From assembly GCA_028285685.1 (NCBI GenBank), contig JANQOR010000022.1:1-64000 (forward strand): a stretch of 64,000 nucleotides of DNA, read 5' to 3'. The DNA comes from Cyclobacteriaceae bacterium. Its GTDB lineage: Bacteria; Bacteroidota; Bacteroidia; Cytophagales; Cyclobacteriaceae. Positions 7,602-15,677 of the stretch are shown piece after piece (within the stretch, counting starts at the first letter, position 1; each line of letters begins with the position of its first letter). Position numbers and translations under genes: made by a program. The notes under the pieces are model-generated. The model searched no databases and was not told where the DNA came from. It was given only the letters and a program-made list of their open reading frames with translations.

Positions 7602-8735
7602 TTGTCCCTTACTACCTTCCAATTCTTCCCTGATATCGGAATCAAAATGGGCTTTTTTCCAACTTTGCTCCTTAGATCGCAGTATAGTATTGAGCACGTC
7701 TCCCTGCAGGCCTTGAGCTCTTTTAAAGAATGTTTCAGTCAACATTGCTTGTTGGAATGCAGCGCCTTTCAGATTCGCGTCTTCAAAGTGACTGCCCTGC
7801 AGTTGTGCTTGCTGGAATTTGGCCTCTGGTAAGATGCTCTTTTGGAAAAAAGAGTTTTTGAACTCCACTTCATTAAAATGGACCTTTGCAAACTTCGCTT
7901 CCTGGAATCGGCCCTCGTTCATCTTAGCCTTGGAAAATGAGGCTCGGTTGAAATTTGCTTGATAACCTTTGGCTCGATACAAGGTTGTATTTTGGAGGTT
8001 CGCCTGTGTCAAATCGGCAAAAGCAAAATCTGCACCCGAAAGATCCAGGTTGCTTAGATCAATGCGATGAAGAACAGCGTTGCTAAAGTCGAGCTCGAGC
8101 AGATAGTCTGATTCACTGGATGTACCCAGATCAATGGAGTAAGCTGATCTAATTTCATCAATATTTAGCCTAAGCGCGCGTTCAAAGACCTTGATGATCG
8201 TCTTCGCCACATGATCTTTGTCCTCCAAGCTTTTGACGCGAGAAAGAAGGGCTAGGTATGCTTGACGATGGAACTTTTTCTTTTCCGGCTCCAAAAATGA
8301 GAGGAGGGACACAGCTGCTGCTGACTGATTTATTCGTGGTTCTGCGTACAAGTTGGCGATGAGCTTATCAAACTTGTCTCGTTCTCGTTGATTGGATTCA
8401 AGCCGCTTTTCCCCGGTGAACTTGAAAATGGAGAAAGCCACCCCCAATACAGCAACCAAGGCAGTTACGAAAGGACCGAAAGATTCCATGAATCTGGCAA
8501 CCGGACCGACTGCATTCTTCCTTTTCAGTTCTTTGATCTCCTCCTTGATTTTCAGCGTCTGATAGTAGGCGGTTGAATCCGGGGTTTTTGATGTTTGTTG
8601 CGTTGCCGGAGCGGTTGATTGTCCCTTTTGAGGCAACTCATTTAGAAAAATCTTCCAATGTAGCACTTGAGCCAAAGCAGTGGTTGAGTAGCTGGAAGCT
8701 GCAAACAGAAAGAAAAGAGTGAGTTGGCGTAACAT
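7599..8735 (-). CDS. pentapeptide-repeat protein with membrane anchor
   Basis: The 378-residue protein has a signal-like segment at residues 1-22, a basic/charged stretch, a hydrophobic helix near residues 85-105 (VARFMESFGPFVTALVAVLG) and a pentapeptide-repeat domain from about 215 to 345, with A(N/D)L/F-type units such as LDLSGADFAFADLTQANLQ and NFNRASFSKAKMNEG. The repeats fold as a right-handed quadrilateral beta-helix. The order membrane helix, alpha-helical region, repeat domain suggests a membrane-bound scaffold; the function is unknown. The array of 21-bp units at 8871-9143 lies directly upstream on the other side of the start. Confidence 0.85.
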   Translation of the reverse strand: MLRQLTLFFLFAASSYSTTALAQVLHWKIFLNELPQKGQSTAPATQQTSKTPDSTAYYQTLKIKEEIKELKRKNAVGPVARFMESFGPFVTALVAVLGVAFSIFKFTGEKRLESNQRERDKFDKLIANLYAEPRINQSAAAVSLLSFLEPEKKKFHRQAYLALLSRVKSLEDKDHVAKTIIKVFERALRLNIDEIRSAYSIDLGTSSESDYLLELDFSNAVLHRIDLSNLDLSGADFAFADLTQANLQNTTLYRAKGYQANFNRASFSKAKMNEGRFQEAKFAKVHFNEVEFKNSFFQKSILPEAKFQQAQLQGSHFEDANLKGAAFQQAMLTETFFKRAQGLQGDVLNTILRSKEQSWKKAHFDSDIREELEGSKGQ

Positions 8736-8870
8736 TGCGGTATGGGTAAAGTTACATGAAGCAAGATGAATTCCCTAGTACCGAGCGTGCGGCAGCTAAG
8801 CGGGCACGGAGGTAACTTCCGCACCAGAAAGTGTCTGAGAGGACACGGAAGTCGAATACAATCATCAAAA

Positions 8871-9143
8871 TTCAACTGTACAAGTATCGAACCCGATAGT
8901 TTAGCCTACGCCAACAACTGTATAAGTACCACCGACAAGAGTCCAGACACTACCGGCAGATGTCTAGGAGTTGTCGACAGGCGTATAGTAGCTACCCACA
9001 ACTGTACTGATCCTGACTGCAACAGTACAACCAATCCCCACAAGAGTATAGACGCTAACGACAAGAGTACAGAAGATCCGGACAACAGTATAGCTCTTAC
9101 CGACAACCGTACAGAGGCCGCCGACAAATTGTTATCGCCCATT
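8871..9143. repeat. thirteen tandem 21-bp units
   Basis: Thirteen adjacent units of exactly 21 bases run from 8871 to 9143 with no insertion or deletion. The consensus is roughly GACAASAGTAYAG followed by eight variable bases often ending TACC; the best units are 9039-9059, 9060-9080, 9081-9101 and 9102-9122. Because 21 is a multiple of three, long open frames exist on both strands: plus 8766-9158 with heptapeptides such as DKSTEDP and DNSIALT, minus 8906-9142 with heptads of the type xLSxxSV. Neither looks like a known protein. A 21-bp spacing is two helical turns, so a protein-binding array is also possible. The gap 8735-9350 holds nothing else recognisable. Confidence 0.8.
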
Positions 9144-9349
9144 CATCACGCTCAGTAGGCGGGAGACCTGTCAAATAGGTAGACTAAAGGAAATCTCAGG
9201 GACTCCCATCGCTGAATGCCTCCTCTGAGTGACTCTGAGAGAGAGAAAGTGGTTAAGGTGCTGAAGCAACCTCCTCACTCGAAAGCCGTATTTGTCGAAT
9301 GAAACACGGAGCAGTGAATATTCGACTTAAGGCCTTAAACATAAACCAC

Positions 9350-9862
9350 ATGAATTTTTATAATGGAATTACATCGTTCTTGACGCTGGTGTCTATTATG
9401 CTGATAACAGCTTGTGATACTAAAGAGTCAGTGTTTGATCTTGAAAAGGAAAGACAGGAAATTCTTCGGATTCAACAGTTGCAACGTAGCTATCATTTTA
9501 ATAAAGATTCTGTGGCATTTGCTGAATCACAGGCGGCTGATATGATTTCTGTTAATCGAGGCAGTGTATCATATCCCACCCGTGAGGAAAATATCCAGCG
9601 ATACAATAACTATTTCTCTTCTGTTGAATTCATAAAGTGGGATGACACCTCCGAACCTGTCATTCGGTTTTCTCCTGATGGTAAGTTAGCCTATTCAATA
9701 GTTGAAAAGGAAGTAGTGCTTGAGCATGAAGATGACGGAAAAACCATCGAGAGCACTACGAACTACGCCTGGGTGGCCATCTACAGGAAAGGTGACGGTG
9801 GATGGAAAATTGAATGTGTGGCCTCTACCAATAAGCCTACTTCCAGTCGTGAGCTCCCATAG
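9350..9862 (+). CDS. lipoprotein, NTF2/DUF4440-like
   Basis: From the ATG at 9350 the product has 170 residues, with a lipobox at LITAC (Cys22). An ATG at 9299 would add 17 polar residues in front of the signal and is less likely. The body has the arrangement of an NTF2-like (SnoaL/DUF4440) domain: a first helix with QQLQRSYHFNKDSVAFAES, a middle segment with REENIQRYNNYF, and late strands YAWVAIYRKGDGGWKIECVAS ending in N. Such domains bind small molecules or act as subunits; no catalytic role can be read. It probably faces the periplasm. Confidence 0.7.
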   Translation: MNFYNGITSFLTLVSIMLITACDTKESVFDLEKERQEILRIQQLQRSYHFNKDSVAFAESQAADMISVNRGSVSYPTREENIQRYNNYFSSVEFIKWDDTSEPVIRFSPDGKLAYSIVEKEVVLEHEDDGKTIESTTNYAWVAIYRKGDGGWKIECVASTNKPTSSRELP

Positions 9863-9915
9863 AGAGCTGAGTACCTCTCGCCAATACCATACTTAAGGTT
9901 GTTTTTTAGCATAAT

Positions 9916-10016
9916 GTCAGACGGACGAATGTAAGAAGAAAGAGAGAGCAGCCCCCTTCAGATCAATCAACAACGCACTTGATCAATGAGTTGAAATAGG
10001 TCCCTCGTCAGACGGA
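9916..10016. promoter_or_regulatory. direct repeats upstream of the AraC gene
   Basis: GTCAGACGGA occurs at 9916-9925 and 10007-10016, and GATCAAT at 9961-9967 and 9981-9987, in the 225 bases before the AraC-type gene. Direct repeats are the usual operator form for AraC proteins, but the 91-base spacing is long and the assignment is weak. Confidence 0.25.
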
Positions 10017-10087
10017 ACCAGATAATAGGGAACGAATGTTTTCTCATTCAGGAGTTTTAATGATAAATTCAATTCAGTTGATTGCAC

Positions 10088-10948
10088 ATGTCTCTTACGG
10101 AAATTCGACTAAGTACACTTGAATCAAAGCAGTTCTCTCAGAGCTCTATAGAATTTGATTGTGAGTGCGTGGTCGATCAGGAAGATGTGATTACGGATTA
10201 TAACATCTTCTGGATCGAAAGGGGAGAGGCGAGGATCACGATAGATTTTGCGAGCTCTGACATCCGGGAAAGCAATTTCTTCTTTTTGAACCCTGGTCAG
10301 ATCTTCTCAGTTGCCTCAGAAAAGAAACTCGTGGGTACGAGGATTGCATTCGGAGAAGACTTCTATTGTCCAAAGACCAACGATGGTGAGATCGGATGCA
10401 ATGGCCTATTGTTTAACAACTTGCTAGGCTCACCAAAACTGGAGGTCTTGCAAGAAGACAAGACGAAGTTCACTGATCTGCTATCCAACATCGCAACTTC
10501 TTTGGGGCAAGACATAACTGCTAAGCAGGAATTGGTAGAATCGTACTTGAAGATCTTACTCATTGAACTTACGGAATACAAAAAGAAAGAAATTGTGCTT
10601 GTGGACAATGTCTTAGACGAAGGGCAGGAGGTATTGCGGAGATTTAATGCGCTGGTTGAGGATCACTACACAAGCTGGCACCAGATCAGTCCGTATGCGG
10701 AAAGATTTGGTATTTCTCCAACGTCTTTTACCAAGAAATTTTCCAAACTGGGTGTATCACCAAGTAAGATCATTCATCAACGGATTATCATTCAAGCCAA
10801 GAGATTGCTTTATTTCACATCAAAACAGGTCAAGGAAATTGCCTATGAACTGGGCTTTGAGGAGCCTGGTCATTTCTCATCGTTCTTTAAAAATAAGACT
10901 GGTCAATATCCCGCAGACTTCCGCAAAAAAGCGGTGGAAATGAAATAA
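10088..10948 (+). CDS. AraC-family transcriptional regulator
   Basis: The ATG at 10088 gives 286 residues; a TTG at 10082 would add two. The N-terminal half (about 1-165) is a cupin-like ligand domain with EFDCECVVDQEDVITDYN and a predicted beta-rich fold. The C-terminal ~100 residues carry two helix-turn-helix motifs: ISPTSFTKKFSKLGVSP and VKEIAYELGFEEPGHFSSFF, the latter matching the AraC signature. It lies 119 bases upstream of the exported hydrolase gene in the same direction, which is a plausible target. The effector is unknown. Confidence 0.9.
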   Translation: MSLTEIRLSTLESKQFSQSSIEFDCECVVDQEDVITDYNIFWIERGEARITIDFASSDIRESNFFFLNPGQIFSVASEKKLVGTRIAFGEDFYCPKTNDGEIGCNGLLFNNLLGSPKLEVLQEDKTKFTDLLSNIATSLGQDITAKQELVESYLKILLIELTEYKKKEIVLVDNVLDEGQEVLRRFNALVEDHYTSWHQISPYAERFGISPTSFTKKFSKLGVSPSKIIHQRIIIQAKRLLYFTSKQVKEIAYELGFEEPGHFSSFFKNKTGQYPADFRKKAVEMK

Positions 10949-11067
10949 GGAACATTTCTATATGTATTGCGAACATATCTTCATTTTTTCCGGGAATTAA
11001 GTAGTTGACATTTGGATTGTGATTATACAGTCATGATGACTAAATGTTGAACTTAAATTAGTAGAAA

Positions 11068-11796
11068 ATGAAAAAGTTAATATTGATAGCTGGACTAGCG
11101 ATGGCATATTCAAGTGCATTCGCACAGCTGCCAGACCCGGGCTTTACAATTGATGAGAACACGGCAATCGTTATTACGGATCCGCAAAATGATTTTCTGA
11201 GTCCCAATGGGGTGACCTGGGGGGTCGTAGGTAAAAGTGTAGAGGCAAACAACACGGTAGACAACATCGAGACCTTGTTCAAGCTAGGAGAGAAATATGA
11301 TATTCCTGTGTTTGTATCCCCGCACTATTACTATCCTTCTGATCACAATTGGAAAATAGAGGGTGCACTTGAGGTTTTGATGCATAACATCAAGATGTTT
11401 GATCGAACGGATGCCTTGTCCACCACAGGTTTTGAAGGTTCCGGTGCGGATTGGTTAGAACCTTACAAGAAGTATATTGACTCGGAAAATGTAATTGTAG
11501 CGAGCCCTCACAAAGTGTACGGACCGGAGACAAACGACCTGGCCTTGCAGTTGAGAAAAAGAAAGATTGATAATGTAATTCTAGGCGGGATGTCTGCCAA
11601 CCTTTGCACAGAATCACATATGAGAGACCTTGTGGAGGATGGATTCAGAGTTGCTGTAGTGTCTGACGCCACAGCTGCAGCACAAATTCCAGACGCAGGT
11701 CTTGATGGCTATGCAGCGGCGCTTGTGAATTTTAGGATGATATCGAGCCACGTTTACACAACAGATGAGCTTGAAAAAGCATTTGAGGGGCAGTAA
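11068..11796 (+). CDS. exported isochorismatase-family cysteine hydrolase
   Basis: The 242-residue protein belongs to the isochorismatase/nicotinamidase-like fold. It shows ITDPQNDF (Asp38), a conserved lysine in SPHKVYGPETNDL (Lys149), and the nucleophile motif GGMSANLCTESHMRDL (Cys180), giving the expected Asp-Lys-Cys triad, then VAVVSDATAA. Unusually it begins with a clear signal peptide, MKKLILIAGLAMAYSSAFAQ, so it is predicted to act outside the cytoplasm, whereas most members are cytosolic. The substrate cannot be inferred. A strong terminator follows directly. The AraC-type gene upstream is the likely regulator. Confidence 0.9.
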   Translation: MKKLILIAGLAMAYSSAFAQLPDPGFTIDENTAIVITDPQNDFLSPNGVTWGVVGKSVEANNTVDNIETLFKLGEKYDIPVFVSPHYYYPSDHNWKIEGALEVLMHNIKMFDRTDALSTTGFEGSGADWLEPYKKYIDSENVIVASPHKVYGPETNDLALQLRKRKIDNVILGGMSANLCTESHMRDLVEDGFRVAVVSDATAAAQIPDAGLDGYAAALVNFRMISSHVYTTDELEKAFEGQ

Positions 11797-11820
11797 GCAG
11801 GGTAGACCTTAGCTAGGTAA

Positions 11821-11857
11821 AGCTTGGGAAGAAATAATGCTTCCCAGGCTTTTTTTG
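11821..11857 (+). terminator. rho-independent terminator
   Basis: AGCTTGGGAAG (11821-11831) pairs with CTTCCCAGGCT (11840-11850) around an 8-base loop with one internal mismatch, and is followed by a run of T. It ends the hydrolase transcript. Confidence 0.9.
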
Positions 11858-11969
11858 AGTGGTAGTTCAGCTGCAGTTCCCAATTGATTGTACTACAGAC
11901 ATCGAACTGCTACACCAACTACTTCGTAAGACAGGAATAGTATCTTCCAAAAACCACATCACTCTTCTC

Positions 11970-12686
11970 ATGTCTATACCGAAGTTTTTTGCTCTAGCCT
12001 GTATTTTCTTCATTTCATTTTCCACCTTCTCTCAGTCTCCTGTTCAAATACCATACAATAGAAAGGTAAAAGTTGATGGCAAACTCAAGGAGTGGGAAGG
12101 TGCAGGTGAAATCATTTTACACCCGGACCTTGAAGGAAAGGAAAGAGAAAGAAGCTATGGAACATTCGGACAAGATGATCTTGAGGTAAAGCTCAATTTC
12201 TACTGGGACGAAGAAGCACTTTATGCTGGAATATCCTGGTCTGACGATGCCTGGGACACTGCTGTGATCCCATTTGATTCAGCGAGATGGGGCCGACGTG
12301 ACAGAATGTACTTTTATGACAATCTGGTAATTAGGCTGGCAATGGAAAATTACTTCTATGGGGTTTGGCTTGCACCTATTGTTTCCAATGCTATTCAGTG
12401 GGAATTGCTGCGCCTTGGCCCGAGCAGTGATCCTACAACTAGAGAACAAATATCAGCAGCAACGAGCTCCATCAAAGAGATCAACGATACTTTCCATATT
12501 GAAGTAGCATTACCATGGAAAGACCTTCAAATTACACCGAGCTCAGGTCTGGAAATGGACTTGCGCCTCATTTTACCAGATATGGATTGCACAGAGCTAA
12601 CGCTCCCGGAAAAGGGTAATGATCCAACATGCATCAAGTATTTGGCCTGGTTCGGGTCGCTCTCACTAGGTCCAGATTCAAAGTGA
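11970..12686 (+). CDS. secreted CBM9-like carbohydrate-binding protein
   Basis: The ATG at 11970 places a signal peptide (MSIPKFFALACIFFISFSTF, cleaved near SQ) at the N-terminus; longer starts at 11859 have no signal in the right place. The 238-residue product resembles the family 9-like sugar-binding (DUF1083) domain found in Bacteroidota, with KVDGKLKEWEGAGEIIL near the start, FYWDEEALYAGISWSDDAWD, and DNLVIRLAMEN. It probably binds carbohydrate in the periplasm or at the surface. No catalytic domain is attached, which is a little unusual. The downstream gene is convergent. Confidence 0.75.
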   Translation: MSIPKFFALACIFFISFSTFSQSPVQIPYNRKVKVDGKLKEWEGAGEIILHPDLEGKERERSYGTFGQDDLEVKLNFYWDEEALYAGISWSDDAWDTAVIPFDSARWGRRDRMYFYDNLVIRLAMENYFYGVWLAPIVSNAIQWELLRLGPSSDPTTREQISAATSSIKEINDTFHIEVALPWKDLQITPSSGLEMDLRLILPDMDCTELTLPEKGNDPTCIKYLAWFGSLSLGPDSK

Positions 12687-12746
12687 CTTAGTGCCTAATT
12701 AAATATGGTCTTATCTTCCAAAATTTTAGCACAGGAAGGTAACCTG

Positions 12747-12813
12747 TAGCTTACAATTTGCAGCTTACACCTTACACCTTACACCTTGCATCTTACAGCT
12801 TACAGCTTACAAC
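12747..12813. repeat. heptamer tandem array (CTTACAN)
   Basis: About nine units of 7 bases, mainly CTTACAC then CTTACAG, with single changes (CTTGCAT, CTTACAA), follow one another in the gap between convergent genes. It starts after AACCTGTAG and ends four bases before the stop of the response-regulator gene. Such short arrays expand and shrink by slippage. Confidence 0.8.
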
Positions 12814-12816
12814 TGA

Positions 12817-13524
12817 TCACCCACTTCCCAACCGCTTCTGAAACTCCTCCCGATAACCCAAGCCAACTGGGATCTTTTGCCCATTTATGTGGACCTGATG
12901 AACTTCCACCACATCTAGATGACTCCAGGCAACAATAAAAGACTTGTGAACCTGAACAAAATCCTCTTCCGGTACAATATCAAACGCTTGCTTCATGTTC
13001 ATCCGGCATAGAACCTTTTTCTCCTTTGTATGGAAAGTCAGATAGTGACCATCTTTCTCAAGGAAAAGAATATCTGAAAGGTTTAGTCGGTGCAGTTGAT
13101 GCCCGCTTTTCACATAGATGATTCCTTGCTCTTTTGGTTGAACCATTTTCTGTGAGCCTGATTTCGTGGTTTCTGATTTTTCGAGCACCTTACTTACTGC
13201 ACGAATGAACCGCTCATAGCTTATGGGCTTAAGTAAGTAATCAGTCGCTTTCAAGTCATAACTCTCAACAGCAAATTCTGAATAGGCTGTAGTGAAGACG
13301 ACCTGTGGCTTATTGCTCAAGGCCCTGTAGAACTGCATCCCGTTCAGGTTAGGCATGTTGACGTCAAGAAAGATCAACTCGACCTCTTCTGTCTGGCAAT
13401 AGGAGAGAGCCTCTACCGGATCTCTGAAACTGGCGACCAACTCAAGAAAAGACGTCTTGTCAACGTACTCCGTAAGAATAGACAAGGCAGAAGGCTCGTC
13501 ATCGATCGCAACGCAAGATATCAT
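12817..13524 (-). CDS. LytTR-family response regulator
   Basis: The 235-residue protein has a receiver domain (about 1-115) with acidic pair Asp8-Asp9, phospho-acceptor Asp54 in LIFLDVNMP, Thr79 region FTTAYSEFAVES and Lys99 in YLLKPIS. A LytTR DNA-binding domain (about 135-230) follows, with IYVKSGHQLHRLNLSDILFL and VHKSFIVAW. The start overlaps the kinase stop by four bases (ATGA at 13521-13524), so the pair is translationally coupled. LytTR proteins bind paired direct repeats. The divergent ABC operon at 14806 is the most likely target. Confidence 0.93.
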   Translation of the reverse strand: MISCVAIDDEPSALSILTEYVDKTSFLELVASFRDPVEALSYCQTEEVELIFLDVNMPNLNGMQFYRALSNKPQVVFTTAYSEFAVESYDLKATDYLLKPISYERFIRAVSKVLEKSETTKSGSQKMVQPKEQGIIYVKSGHQLHRLNLSDILFLEKDGHYLTFHTKEKKVLCRMNMKQAFDIVPEEDFVQVHKSFIVAWSHLDVVEVHQVHINGQKIPVGLGYREEFQKRLGSG

Positions 13525-14606
13525 GAGAGGTCAATCGTTAGCACCACTTCAAAGTTATCTTCATCCTCGATAATATTCATCGTGTGTTTTTGTGGGTAGA
13601 TCAACGCAAGCCTCTTGCGAACATTTTCAAGACCAATACCGGAAGGTTCACCCGGAACAGTGTCCGTGATCGTGGTTTTTTTGTTTTTGACCCTGAATGT
13701 CAATTGCAGGTCCCCTACATCAAGCTCTATTTTTATTATGGACGTCTTCTTTGGATCGATACCGTGCTTGAAAGCATTTTCAACAAAGGGTATCAACACC
13801 ATCGGGGCGATCGTAACTCCATCTGTTCCACCTCTTTTCGTGAAATTCACCACAAGCTCCCCCTCACCAACTCGGAGTTGCTGGATCTCAATCATACTCT
13901 GAATGTGCTCAACTTCCTGTTCGATTGTAATGATGTTGGCACTGCTCTCATATAGCATAAATCGCATGATCGTTGACAATTTCTCGATTGCATCGGATGT
14001 TTCCAAGTCCTGATGACGCCTGGCGATTGCATAGATATTGTTCAAGGTGTTGAACAGAAAATGTGGATTGACCTGAGAATGTAGAAACCTTAGCTCGGCG
14101 TTTTGCTTCTCCTGTCTTAGCATTCTTTTGTCCGATTCGTGGCGCATCCAGTCCTTTGTGAACCGATAAATGAAAGACAATCCGAGGATAAAAAGGTTTA
14201 TAACAAAGGCTGGAGCACCAATGTCTCTACGCTCTCGCATAACTTCCGGATATAACTGTGGAAGGTTCTCAGGCAGGCTGTACGCGGTTTTTAACCACTC
14301 CTCAAATCCATACTCTAGCCCTGAACTCCCCAGCAGCATAATCAGGATCCAGCTCCAGTACTGCAGGAATTTCCTCTGTGAAAGAAAGGTGGGAATGAGG
14401 TAGAAAACATTTAGATAAAATATGAAAAGGCTAAATATCCCACCCACCAACAGCGCCCAATAGATGCTTCCATCTCTTCTGTTGAAAGGTCCGGAGAAGA
14501 TGTTGTCGCCGATATCGATAAACCCAAGGGCAATTGGAAAAAAGTAAACAACCGCGATCAGGGCAATTTCCAATTTCAGCAAAACACTATTTTTTGTCAC
14601 AGACAT
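13521..14606 (-). CDS. LytS-type sensor histidine kinase
   Basis: The 361-residue protein has four membrane segments in the first 150 residues (about 14-32, 50-71, 84-95, 132-149) and a His_kinase domain with the phospho-acceptor His182 in HSQVNPHFLFNTLNN. The ATP-binding part has VENAFKHGIDP and GIGLENVRKRLALIYP. There is no extracellular sensor domain, so it probably senses membrane state or a small lipophilic signal. It is co-transcribed with the LytTR regulator (ATGA overlap) and divergent from the ABC exporter genes, an arrangement often seen where a two-component system controls an efflux pump. Confidence 0.93.
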   Translation of the reverse strand: MSVTKNSVLLKLEIALIAVVYFFPIALGFIDIGDNIFSGPFNRRDGSIYWALLVGGIFSLFIFYLNVFYLIPTFLSQRKFLQYWSWILIMLLGSSGLEYGFEEWLKTAYSLPENLPQLYPEVMRERRDIGAPAFVINLFILGLSFIYRFTKDWMRHESDKRMLRQEKQNAELRFLHSQVNPHFLFNTLNNIYAIARRHQDLETSDAIEKLSTIMRFMLYESSANIITIEQEVEHIQSMIEIQQLRVGEGELVVNFTKRGGTDGVTIAPMVLIPFVENAFKHGIDPKKTSIIKIELDVGDLQLTFRVKNKKTTITDTVPGEPSGIGLENVRKRLALIYPQKHTMNIIEDEDNFEVVLTIDLS

Positions 14607-14688
14607 CTAAGCAAGGTACGTGTCACAGATATATAAATTGCCTTGTTGGTACGAAACAGGCAGTTTTGGCCCCTTACCAGCACTTTAT

Positions 14689-14709
14689 GGAATCCGCAGC
14701 GTGGATTCC
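14689..14709. promoter_or_regulatory. 7-bp inverted repeat between divergent operons
   Basis: GGAATCC (14689-14695) and GGATTCC (14703-14709) are exact complements with a 7-base spacer. It lies between the kinase gene start (14606) and the ABC gene start (14806). A binding site is possible, but LytTR proteins normally use direct repeats, so the regulator is uncertain. Confidence 0.35.
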
Positions 14710-14805
14710 GTTAACACGCCCTTTGTGACCTAAAATGGAGTGTCTGTGATTAAGCTAGCCAAAGTACCCCTCGCCGGGCTAACCTTGATTACAAAGGACG
14801 AGATT

Positions 14806-15675
14806 ATGAACTTAGAGATAACCGACTTATGCAAAACCTACTCTAACGGAGTGAAGGCACTGGATCACGTAAGCCTCACGATTCCGAATGGCATGTTTGG
14901 ACTGCTAGGGCCAAATGGAGCAGGGAAATCCACGCTGATGCGAACATTAGCGACCCTGCAAGAAGCAGATTCAGGCAGCGCCAGGCTTGGTGACATTGAT
15001 ATCTTGACGCAAAAGCTTAGACTCAAGCAAACGCTTGGTTACTTACCTCAGGAATTTGGCTTTTACGCAAAAGACACGCCACTGAACTTGCTTTCTCATT
15101 TCGCTATGCTTAAAGGGATCGGTGACAAAAAGGAACGAAAAACAATCGTTGAGGGAATTCTTAAACGGGTAAACCTATGGGAATTAAAAAAAAGGAAGTT
15201 AGGATCTTTTTCTGGCGGAATGAAGCAGCGATTCGGGATCGCTCAGGCTTTGTTGGGAAATCCCAAGCTCATTATCGTCGATGAACCCACCGCCGGACTT
15301 GATCCTGAGGAGCGCAATCGGTTCCATAGCTTGTTGAGTGAAATCGGTGACGATGTAGTGGTGGTTCTTTCTACACACATTGTCGAGGATGTTAGTGATC
15401 TCTGCAACAAGATGGCCATCATCAATGAAGGGAAAATCCTGACATCAGAAGAACCCACCTTGGCGATTACCGGGTTGAATGGAAAGGTATGGCAATCGGA
15501 GATCTCTAAAGAAAATCTCCCTGAATGTAAGGAAAAGTATAAGGTGCTTTCGGTGAAGCTGCACGCCGGCCAAACGAACATACGAGTCTTATCGGAGGCT
15601 AAGCCTCAAGAGGTATTTTCAAGTGTACCTCCGAACCTGGAGGATGTTTACTTCAGTCATTTATACTTCAATTAG
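14806..15675 (+). CDS. ABC transporter ATP-binding protein
   Basis: From the ATG at 14806 the product has 289 residues; a GTG at 14740 would add 22 residues with no homology to the family. It has Walker A GPNGAGKST (about 35-43), the signature SGGMKQRFGIAQALL, Walker B KLIIVDEPTAGLDP and an H-loop at VLSTHIVEDV. The C-terminal ~60 residues are typical of ABC-2 export ATPases. It is followed two bases later by the permease/aminopeptidase fusion gene, so it almost certainly energises that protein. A divergent two-component pair is the likely regulator. Confidence 0.93.
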   Translation: MNLEITDLCKTYSNGVKALDHVSLTIPNGMFGLLGPNGAGKSTLMRTLATLQEADSGSARLGDIDILTQKLRLKQTLGYLPQEFGFYAKDTPLNLLSHFAMLKGIGDKKERKTIVEGILKRVNLWELKKRKLGSFSGGMKQRFGIAQALLGNPKLIIVDEPTAGLDPEERNRFHSLLSEIGDDVVVVLSTHIVEDVSDLCNKMAIINEGKILTSEEPTLAITGLNGKVWQSEISKENLPECKEKYKVLSVKLHAGQTNIRVLSEAKPQEVFSSVPPNLEDVYFSHLYFN

Positions 15676-15677
15676 CC

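Noticed and set aside
8906-9142. 78-codon hydrophobic heptad frame on the minus strand
   Set aside because: It is created by the 21-bp repeat, which keeps frames open on both strands. There is no evidence that either strand is translated.
8871-9143. CRISPR array
   Set aside because: Units are 21 bases with about 13 conserved and 8 variable bases, far shorter than CRISPR repeats and spacers, and no cas gene is near.
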